Shown here: positions 54,364 through 64,000 of the stretch, piece after piece
Layout: each line of letters begins with the position of its first letter
Position numbering within the stretch: the first letter of the stretch is position 1
DNA from: Pseudofabraea citricarpa
Taxonomy: Eukaryota > Ascomycota > Leotiomycetes > Helotiales > Dermateaceae
Length of the DNA: 64,000 nucleotides
Direction of reading: 5' to 3'
Assembly (NCBI GenBank): GCA_029641185.1
Contig: JAPWGK010000006.1
Coordinates: forward strand, 372,001 to 436,000
Position numbers and translations under genes: made by a program
Notes under the pieces: model-generated
What the model was told of the DNA's origin: nothing
The model's database searches: none
What the model saw: only the letters and a program-made list of their open reading frames with translations

Positions 54364-56060
54364 ACATTTCCCCTGTGTGGTTTCTTTCGGTTTTTGATTT
54401 TGGGGATCTGCAGGCGCGAGGGAGCGGTCGGCGCAAGAAAGCAAGCGGTTCGTTCATCCTGCTCGTCTTAGATAGATCTTCATATTCCCAACGGACAACT
54501 TTAATTCTAATCCTCTAATACCATACCATCACATCACATCATGCTGCTTCATTTGCTCCTTCGATCTTCCCTACTCGCTTGCTTTCTTGCGCAATCGTAA
54601 ACCGTTGTCGTATGGGTATGGGTAGCTGTCTGGCGTATCCTGACCCTGTTGTTGTTGTTGGACAAGCTTAAAAGTAAGAAGCATCGTCTCAGAAAATTAA
54701 GCTTGCTGTCTTGTCTGTCTGTTGCACAAGTCGGAACCTAGTTGATCGGATGGGTCCGAGCCGATACGCCATGGTCCGATCAGCGAGAGCGAGCAAGGGA
54801 GTCGTCGTCGTCGCTCAAGGAGTCAAGGTTAAAGGAGCAAGTAAGTAAACCTTGTGGGAAGTCAACGACAGCGGTGCGGTACAGCAGAGAGTTCACTTCG
54901 GTTGAACGACAATCCCGAACTGTGATACAGCACTTGACACGTGGATCATCTGACGAACACGGCATCCTGCTGAGGAGATTCCTTATTCTATGAGATTTCC
55001 TTTGCCTCGTCGTTGTACCGAAGGAGGAGGCTTAACCCAAAGAGACTAAGATGCTGTTTGAATGGCGCTTTCTGGTTCGTTGGACAGACGTCGAATTTTC
55101 AGAGACCTATCTTCATACCTACCTACCCTACCTCCCCGCACATATAGATCTCACAACTCCTCCCCCCCTTTAGAAAAAGAAACACTAAGATAAAACATTT
55201 TCCCCACTTCCTGTCCAACTCTCTAGTATCGTATATCACATCACCAATACTCTAGCACGAATTAAACTCCATGTGCCTCACAGGATCCAATATCCATCAC
55301 CATCAGCCACCAAACTCAGAGAACAGGCATAAAACATTCAACGGGACTGCAGTAATTGTCCTACGACCAGTATCTCGTTCCTATTCGAAATCTTGTCGTC
55401 TCCTCTACCTCGGAATGTGTACTTGTAAAGGTGCGCCTGTCTAATCTTTTTTGGTCTACGGTTATCATTATCGTAGAGGGAAAACGGTGCATGATTCTAC
55501 TCCTCTCAGCACAGAGTTATTTCTTGGATACTCTCTTGGCCTTTCGCAAAAAATAAAGAAAGAACGAGGAGAAAAGAAGAATGTCGTAGGGGAAATGAGG
55601 AGGAAAATAGAGACCTGCCTATAGCCACGCAGAACCAATCAAGTCTCTCACGTCTAGTCAAAATATAGTGCGAGAATTATCTTAAAAAGCTTCGCATAAG
55701 GCTAGCTATCTACTGTACAGCACGAAGAGAAACGCCTTCGCCATATTTATTTTTTCGCTTCCCCCATTTCCAGATAACCCAAGGAACGTCTGTTTCCAAT
55801 GGCTCGAGGACGACCTGCACTTCGCCAAGAGACCATCTGCCACAAGATGAACCATAGAGTATCTCTGCTTCTCAATCTTTGACCCAACTTACGTAACCAG
55901 CCAGAGTAATGAATTGAATCTGTCATTGGCAATGACACCCACGTTTCAAAAATTAAAAACGAAAATAACTATCGACGCCACCAAATGCTGATCAAAGCCT
56001 GTCTATGCATGAGAGCTCGTAAATCGAAGAGAAAGAAGACGTATGCAAATTTAGGCAAAC
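54364..56060. other. Intergenic, convergent 3' regions
   Basis: 1.7 kb between the protease and TOM1 stops. Pyrimidine-rich near 55130-55210. Small frames at 54742-54993 and 55356-55556 show no family resemblance. Confidence 0.45.
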
Positions 56061-59000
56061 TTAGGCAAACCCAAAGTATTCGCTTCCGGCAGTAATAGCG
56101 GTAAGGACTTGTTGACGGAGTGCTTCGTAGCTCTCGTATTCGGGGAGGTCAAGCTCTGCGTTGTGGTCAGTACTAATTCAAACAAGAAGAATAATGTGAA
56201 CTTACGGTTGAAACAAGTATGTGAGCTCGGAAGACGGTCTTTATTACCATAGTCGCGATGAATGTTGAAGCGACTGAAACCGTTCATGCCCTCTAACTCC
56301 TTGAAGCCGTTCAGAGGTACCTTGCTAGTTCCTGTAACGAATTGCAGTAACTTGGCACGCTCTTCTTTGTCATAGGAACGAACGGCTCTCCAGAACCACT
56401 GGATCTGAGGAGAAGAGCCAGAATAGTTATGGTACTCAGTATTACTCTTCCAATCATCAACATCGATTTCAGGCAGACCGGAGATGAGTAACTCGAGTTC
56501 CTGCTCATTGAAAATTGCCACAAGCTCGGCAGGAATGATTTCGTGGAAACCTTTCAAAAAGTTAGCATATGGGGTAACCAAAGATGATGATGAGAACTTA
56601 CCTTTTAAGAACTCGTCCAACTGCTCCTTAACAGATCCAGTGAGCTTGAACTCAACCATCAAGCGAACATATTCTTGCTTGTTCTCCTCAGTTACAGGGA
56701 TGTTGCGACCATTCTCGATGAAATCAATGGTTTCCACAACACCAAACTTGTCGTTGTCAACAGAGAAGGTTTCAGTAATAATGTCGGTGATGTCGTTCTC
56801 TAGCATCCAAACAAGAGACTTGTAATAGTCTGGGTCTAGCGATTCCATGTCTTTGAGAGATACAGATTTGCCCAATATGCGCTTGTAGACTGCGCGACTG
56901 AAATGACAGTCCAGCACTCGGCCTTCGTAAAGAGCCTTGCCAATAATGCGACCAATGAACTTAAAGAACATCAGATGCTCTTCATTAATGCCACTAAGTT
57001 GATTGGGATGGAAAGTAGTGCGATCTGAGGAGACTGGGATGAAAAGAGCATAGCCAGGGTCAAACATCTGTCTTGATAGGACCTGGAACCATTCTCGTGT
57101 GACACCTCCAGCATCAACACCCTCCTCGCCATGAAATCGAATACTGAGCTTGCCATATTTCATCTGATCACCCGTCTGGAAATAAAGTGACTTGAAAGAG
57201 TCGTGGAAGACTTGGTCGCGGCGTACCGACAGTTGCAGTGGAGGATAAGATTGTCTGGTCTGAAGACTTCGACTATGGATGCTTCGGCTGAAGTAGTTAC
57301 GCTTGTTGTCAAATTCAAGTACCTTTGGATTCTTGACGAGCAAGGAGAAAGTACCAGACATAAGCTTAGGTGTATGCCGTACGAGGTCATTTAGAATCTT
57401 GCGATGTTCCTCCGTAAAAGTAAAGAACAGACTCTCCATTCTAGATTCCGGAGGGGGGCTGGTGAGCATCATCTCTTTGCTTGATTGCGATTTTGAGGCT
57501 GGCGCATCCTTGAGGGTCGTGTTCTTGCAAACGACCATTAAGGCCTCAATCAGTGGTAGGAGGATCGTAGCCACATTAAGCATGTGTTCACGTTGTCTAA
57601 TGGCACTAAGGCAAGCACTGAGCTTCTCCCACATGGGTCCGAACGTTGAGTTTTCGTAGAGAGAAGACAGCAGATCTTGCTTCTCGGATGACTCATTGTC
57701 ACCCTCCGGCTTCTTGTCTTTGTTTAACTTTGGGTCGAAAAGGTGGTCTAGGGCGGTAAGAACACGAAGGAGCTTGTTCTGATCAGAACCACCTGGGGAG
57801 AATTTTGCGAGTGCAACTCCTTGAATTTCAGTGCCCGTGGATGCTTTTTGAATCTGTGGAAGAAGGTCTTCAAGATCAACGAGAATGACTTCTCCGAGCT
57901 CTTGTGCTTTGATAATAAGCTCGCGGCCGAATACTGCCTTGGCACCGGGGATGGTGGAGAGATTCTTGATAGTTGAGATTGTTTCGCGGAATGTCTTCGA
58001 GCTACATTCACGAGCAACAAAAATGTTGATCACAAGCTTGAGGTTGTGGTCTGGAACAACAGGTGGTGAGAGTGGTCGAGGCTTCTTCTCATGTTCTTTC
58101 TTCTCCGCGTCGAGCTTTGTTGCAGACTCGGGAACAACAGCACTAGGTTCTGCCTCGGCAGATGGTTCAATAGTCGATGCAACTGGAGGGTCCTGTAATT
58201 CCCCAGCAGTTTGCTCGGATGCTTGCTCATTGTTGGCTGTCTCCGTATCATTGGGTTGGGCTTCAGAAGCCGCAGCCGTAGCGGCAGCTTCCTCGGCCTT
58301 CTTGGCCGCCTCTTCCTCTGCCTCTTTTTGCTTACGTTCCATAGTTTGAAGAGGTTGTGTGATCATACTAAGCAAGGTCGAAAGAGACTCCATCACCGAT
58401 GAGCTTTCCATTATGAGGCCACGGTCCAAAAGGCTGAGTAGAGAATTGATTGCGTATCGGGTGGCTTTTGACTCCTTTGACTCCTTCAACTCCTTGCCTT
58501 TGCCCTTCTTGCTTAAGCTACGCTTCAAACTAAGTGTGGCATCATGCTCGGTCAAAAAGAACGAGGCGACATGTGGATTCGCTTGGGCAAGATTAAACAA
58601 AGCGAGCAGGCACTGCTGGACAAGCATAAGGGGGGATGTCTCAGAAGTGATATGGGCGACGGTCGAGGGTGCCGCAGGTACCGGAGTGCCAGTGACTGTT
58701 CTCTTCAAGGTGCTTGGTGTCTTGGCATGATCTTTGGGTTGTCTGGCTTTAAGTGACAGTTGTGCAAAGCTACGCTCGACGGCACTCATATCAGCGCTGC
58801 CATCTTGGAGAATATGAAGAAGCGTGCTGATGACTTCAGCTCGATTTTGTTTATTGGTGGAAACATGCTGGAGAACTGAAGTGAGTGTATTACGAAGAGT
58901 AGTGTGCTGGAAAATAAACATCAGGCGCAACAGAGTAGCAACACCAGCCTTGTCGAGCATTTGAACCACAGGTCGTCGTATAGGTCTACTGGCTTCCGCG

Positions 59001-62000
59001 GGTGGTGGACCTCCAGAACGGCGGGCCAGATGGCTGGTTCTACCTTGATGGGCTCGATCCTCTCGCTGGAAAGCACGAGCTTGAGCTGCGAGATCAGGAG
59101 GAAGTTGAGCGATTATCTCCTCATCTTGCTCCATAAGGACTTGCTGTCGCAATGCTGGGGGGAAGGTCGCTAGAATGCTGGCAGGATCCATGTCAAGTGC
59201 TGGGTTGCCACCGCCATTTGCAGCTGCCTGTCGACGTTGCTCATCGCGTTCACGGCGACGTCGGTCTTGTCTCTCCTGCTGGATGATTTCGTCACGAATA
59301 TCATCAGGTAGGGCATCCAGGAATTCTTGGTCGATCTCTGAGGGTTGGGCACCGGTTGCGGCAGCTTGTGAACGTCTTTCAGCGACGGCAGACATAATAA
59401 CCTCTTCCCGAATCTCTTCTGGCAGTTCAGCAAGGAACTCAGCATCGATGCCAAGATCGGTGATGTCGAAGGGGTTTCCGCGAATAATTGTAGTCACCCT
59501 AGGTCTGTCCTCAGTAGAGGATTCTCCTGCATCGCCAGAAGGTCCACTGTCACTCGCGGTATCCATTGCGTCTGTTTCTGTCTCGGTCACGATAGGCTCT
59601 CCAGATTCGTGGTTGGAGTTGTTGGCACTTTGGGCAGCAAGCTCTTCGGCAGCAGCTTTCTCGGCGGCTTCCCGCTCTTCGGCCTCCTTCTTCTCTCTTG
59701 CTATCTTCTCTTCAGCCTCTCGGGCTTCTCGGGCGAGACGGTCTTCTTCTGCACGCTTCTTGGCTTCCTCTTCGGCCTTCCGAGTTCGTTCGGCCTCAGC
59801 TGCCTTCAATGCCTTGTCTGCCTCGATCGCCGGAGGAACCAACACAGCTTGAATGGCATTTATGACATCCATAGCACGCTCATGGTGGTTAACACCAAAC
59901 AAAATCTTAGCTTCATCAACCCATCGAGCGGCGGTAGTTTGTGGGGCAAAGGCAATAGCAGAGGCGGGGTCAACCGTCTCTCTTCGTGGCTCATAACGTG
60001 TACCTCGAGGCATGCCGAACATGGCTTGGAGATCTCGTGGGATCTCTCCGGAGCCGCTAATGTGGAATTGTAGAGCTTGCCCACCACGGGTCGTTAGAGT
60101 ACCTGGGAGCGGTAAGGTTCTGATCAAATCGTTCAGGAGAGCAGCGGGGCCCTCACCGAAACCATGTCGCCCACCAAGATTAAGGTCTAGAAGATCTGGA
60201 GCATGGATCCAGCCACCGGGGACAGAGATACGCGCAGCGCCTTGACCGTTGGCACCAGTAGAGTTATCTCGTTGAAGTAGGGGGTTGACACCGTCGTCGG
60301 CGGTTCGTGGAGGAGGCCCAGGCCTATGCGAGCGATACGAGGGCCGATAATCCGGAACTGGATTGCTGAGGTTAGCTCTGAATCTAGAAAGTGATTCTTC
60401 AATGGAGCGGATATCTTCGGTCACAGCGGCAATTTGGTTTGACAAGCTGTTGACGGCGTCCAAAAACTGAGCTTCACGCGATTGGGGAGACATACCGCCT
60501 AGTGGATCGCGTGGACCCCCAGGGAAAACAGGGAAGGGGTTTAAGCCGCGTGGTCTACGATGACTGATAATCATAGGTTGATCAGGTTCACCTTCCCAGG
60601 CGAAAGCGCCAGGTGGAGGACCATCTTGAATAGCATCAATCACCATCCTTATAGAGAAACTAACAAAAATAGCTTACCTGGATAACCGTCGAAAAGCATC
60701 TCATCGTCCATTTCATCTTCTTCGTCTTCCTCGTCTAAAATCGAATTAATGGGTAGAACAAGCAAATCTGTGTCACGGATTACTGACCTTCTTCATCAAC
60801 CTCTTCCAAATACTCAGCTAGCTGCTGGTCTTCGTCTCCTAGGCCCTCAGCGTCCATACGCTGGAAAATTTCCATAGCATCATCGTGATCATCAACGCCG
60901 AGAGCTCGGACAAGATTACCCAAGGGGCCATTTTGCATAACGTCCATAGCCTGACGGGCTTGCTCGTCCTCGTCGCCTTGACCTTCATAATCTTCCTCGT
61001 CGTCTTCGTCACTCTCCCAGCCTTCTGCTTCGTCGTCCTCGCCGACTTCATGGACGTTACCAAGCTCATCGATGATTTCAACACGGGCATCGTCGTCTTC
61101 CATATCGTCCGAGTCTTCTTCATCCTCATCGTCATCTGACGCTCCGGAGGATCCTTCAGTGTCTTCATCGTCGTCCTCAACCATAACTTCAACGTCCATA
61201 CCATGATCACCATCAAGGCCTTCGATAGGACCCATTCCATCAATGTCTTCTTCATCACTGATGTTGTCTTCGTCATCGTCCTCTATCTCTTCATCATACT
61301 CCATCCCTTCTTCATCGTATTCGCCCTCGTACATTTCCTCGTCATCTATTATTATTATTAGTAAAAGATTTTGTATTTGATATCATGGGGCTAACTACCG
61401 TCTTCAGAGGATGAGGACTCTTCATCTCTACCAGCTTCAAACATGCCAAGGGTCGAGTTTCTGAACAAATCGGGCGTTTCCTCACGTTCATCTTCGTTAT
61501 CAGATACAGATGTTGCAGACAGGATCTCATCCGCATCGTCTTCGCCTGGTGGGGTAGAGATGAGGCCGTGCTCGCTTAGAATCTGGGCTGTTGATGTGAG
61601 AGTCTTGAGCGGACGCAGGATGTATTTCACAGCTCTCTTTGCTTGAGGGAAATTAAGATCGATGTCTGCGATTGAACTGGTAAGGGCTGCAATGTAACCC
61701 TTTTCAAACATGATCCGCTGCAGTTGCGTCTGGTTTCTGAGATTTAGTGTGTCGTGTCTGTCCTGTCTCTCTTTGCCAGTCATGATATGATTCATAAGTT
61801 CGGAGAGGGAAAGCATTCGGGCATACTTGGCATCGAGAGGCTCGGGTGAGATGCTAGCTTCTTTGTATGCCTTGAGAATGTTCTCTAACACGAAACGTCG
61901 GACAAACTGAAGGTCAGGTTCATCGTCGCCATCTGAGCTGTCGCGATCTTTGTCCAGCGGCATTTCCCCGGTCTTGGTAAGTAGTGCAGTGATAACAGCA

Positions 62001-64000
62001 TCGGCCCACGAGGAGGTAGCGGCTCTCTTGCGTTGGCTCGTAGTTTCTGCATGTTCCAAAGTTCCAACTGGAATCAAATCAAAAAGCAGATAATTTATAA
62101 CATTCGAGCGTGGTCGAGAGGGAGTAACTGCTTGTTGAGGAGCGCTACGTTTGAAATTGATGAACTCAATCTTGGTACGATTGTAAGATGATAGTAATTC
62201 AGTAAGACACTGTAGTATGAAGCAACGATAGACGTAAATTGGGTGCTCTTCTGGCTTAAACTCTTGCTTGCTTGTTGATTTCGTAGTCTTTTCGTCTTTC
62301 TTAGGTGGCTTCACTGCATCTGTACTTGATGTATCAGGCATGTCAATATCACCCATCCCAGATGTTCCAGGCTTTTCAGCAGATACTAAAGATGGGTCTT
62401 TGTCTTCTACATCTTTATAATTGAGAAGTTCACAGAGCAAGAAGTGGATGACGCCATCTGTGTTCTCAACAGCAGGTACTTTGTGTTCCGGAGCCGCATG
62501 CTTGGAAACGTCAGTCATCTCACTGTCCTGGTTTTCAGTAGAGGGTTTGACATCCTGAATTGAGAGATCCTCAGTAGCCTGGACAGTAGGTTGGACAGAG
62601 TCATCAAGGTTCTTCTCGGCAGAGTCCACATCTTTCAGAACCAAATGCGGTGCTCGCCCAGGTGCGTCTGGATTGTGGAAGGACCAGCGACCAAACTTGA
62701 CCAGCCCGTTGGTCACCTCCACAAACAGTTCTGGACCTCGAATGATACTAGCTGACAGGGTACGGATGTATGTGCTGGTATCAAGGTTTCTCGAAGCGCG
62801 GTTTGTCTCAAAGATTGCTCTAATCTCCGATCGCATGATCTGTTTTATTGTCTCATCATCTTCGATTATATGACGGAGAACTAGCATCAATTGGCTTTGA
62901 ATCCTAGCTGAGCTGGTGCCCGCAAGTTGCTTAGCCATCACGAACAGTCTTTGAATGTTCTTCTTCTCGCCCATTGCTTGAGCTATTGAGCGAGATCTAG
63001 TAAGAATGACGAGGATCCGTAAGACGGAGAGAGCTAGTAACTCTTCCTTACCTATGCGAGGTAGGATGTCTAGGAGAGACTCGAGCAGCTGCGCTCTCTC
63101 TTCAATTGGCAGTAAAGGATCAACAGTTTCCAACACAGGAGCCTCAATTGCTTCAGTTTCGTTCTTAGGAACTGCCCACTTGGTTCTTCTCGGTCGTGCA
63201 TCCTCCCTCAAGAGCGTTTCTATGATGAGAAGGACCTGAGCAATCCAAGGCGATGGTTTTTCGAGCGAATGGGTAGGAGATAGCTTCACATACGCGAGTA
63301 GGGTTGGGAGACTATCTCTGAGAGAGCTTGCGGTAGCTGTATAGAATTGTCGGTCTTGTATCATCAAGGCGAGTAGATGAGCGGCGGCTGCCAATTCCTT
63401 GCCCTTGTCACTGATATCATCTTCAGATGCGAAAGACTCCAAAACAGAGAGAATACTACTGCCGATGTCACTTCGAAACTCTGTTTGATCATTCGATTTA
63501 TTGACAAATGTGGTAATCAGATCAGCCACGTCAAATGTAACCTCACCGTGCGCATTGATAATGTCCAGACATCTGTCGACAAGACCAGCCCTAATGGATA
63601 GACGCTGCTCGTTCAAGTCGTCTACAGTGACTTGCTTGCGCTTGGATTCCTCTGTAGTCTTGGGACGCGATGATGGTTGATTAGAAGAGCTTGTTGGGGT
63701 ATCGCGGGTGTTTTGTGTAGCTTGTTGCAAATCAGACTCTCTAGATGGATTGGTAGTGGAGGTGAGATTGAGATCCGGATCTGTAAATTGATCAAGTCCC
63801 ATGGTGTGGTCAGGCTGGTCTGGGGTTGCCGAGCCCGTAGAAGTGCTCGTCTGAGGTCTTGAAGTAGCTGTACCTTCCTGACCATTTGCGATGTCACTAG
63901 CTGGGATGGGGTTGCGCCCAGAATTGCGCTCAGCCCTCATATCACGAATATACTCTCTTGCAGAGGTCATGCTATTGTTGCATCGGTAGAGGGCCTCCTT
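56061..64000 (-). CDS. TOM1: HECT E3 ubiquitin ligase TOM1/HUWE1, C-terminal part
   Basis: Six exons in the window: 61399-64000, 60788-61345, 60678-60734, 56602-60624, 56206-56550 and 56061-56155, about 2559 residues; the N-terminus lies past the right edge. Exon 61399-64000 is an armadillo-like region typical of the family (DUF913 neighbourhood). An extended Asp/Glu-rich tract follows. Paired DAEFLAELPEEIREEV and DQEFLDALPDDIRDEI motifs match the ubiquitin-binding region of HUWE1 (DUF4414). The HECT domain ends in LPSSHTCFNQLDLPEY, with the catalytic Cys two codons from the last intron, and the chain ends EYFGFA. The ligase polyubiquitinates unassembled ribosomal proteins, histones and other proteins. 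A 51-nt stop-free intron (56551-56601) would add 17 residues if read through. Confidence 0.95.

Noticed and set aside
56051..60646. Single-exon reading of the TOM1 C-terminal part
   Set aside because: It passes through a 51-nt in-frame intron and a final intron and lacks the true FGFA C-terminus.
1..64000. Transposons, CRISPR arrays and viral insertions
   Set aside because: No terminal repeats, transposase, reverse transcriptase, regularly spaced repeats or viral proteins were recognised.

Overview
The window is nuclear DNA of a filamentous ascomycete, most likely a leotiomycete (Helotiales-type); that placement is an inference from gene content. The evidence is genes split by many 45-65 nt GT-AG introns with CTAAC/CTGAC-like branch points, a dispersed single 5S rRNA gene, secreted plant cell-wall hydrolases (GH5 with CBM1, GH5 mannanase, GH131), and an NLR-type NTPase. 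Exon junctions were worked out by hand, requiring phase continuity and family-typical protein sequence.

Layout: 1-926 phytanoyl-CoA dioxygenase-like gene (5' end off the window); 1279-2729 SER1 (-); 4344-5467 acetate transporter (+); 6074-6714 unusual cytochrome c (+); 7690-8340 BLOC-1 subunit (-); 8747-9421 RPS8 (-); 11020-11679 FMN reductase (+). From 12267 to 18022 lies a secreted block: CBM1-GH5 endoglucanase (-), GH5 mannanase (+) and a secreted protein of unknown function (+). tRNA-Ser(UGA) and a diverged 5S rRNA gene follow. From 19698 to 26203 is a 2010-residue NLR-like protein (alpha/beta-hydrolase, NACHT, ankyrin; -), divergent from a two-TM membrane protein (26752-27795, +).

At 28179-28443 (-) is the standout. 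A tRNA-Tyr(GUA) becomes complete only if three GT...CTAAC...AG segments of 60, 54 and 62 nt, plus an ordinary 14-nt anticodon-loop intron, are removed. The spliced product is 75 nt and aligns position for position with eukaryotic tRNA-Tyr, including C1-G72 and A73. It looks like a tRNA gene carrying spliceosome-type introns, which I do not know to have been described.

The right half holds an ABM-domain protein, a two-domain fasciclin protein, a membrane-anchored hydrolase, GH131, a phosphoribosyltransferase, a cupin, CTF8, a SnoaL-like protein whose ATG is split by an intron, RPS6, PRPP synthetase, an ankyrin-CorA-like channel, an aspartic protease, and the C-terminal ~2560 residues of the HECT ligase TOM1/HUWE1 (-), which runs off the right edge.

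Housekeeping genes (SER1, RPS6, RPS8, PRS, CTF8, TOM1) are interspersed with accessory secreted and immunity-type genes. No transposon, CRISPR array or viral sequence was recognised.
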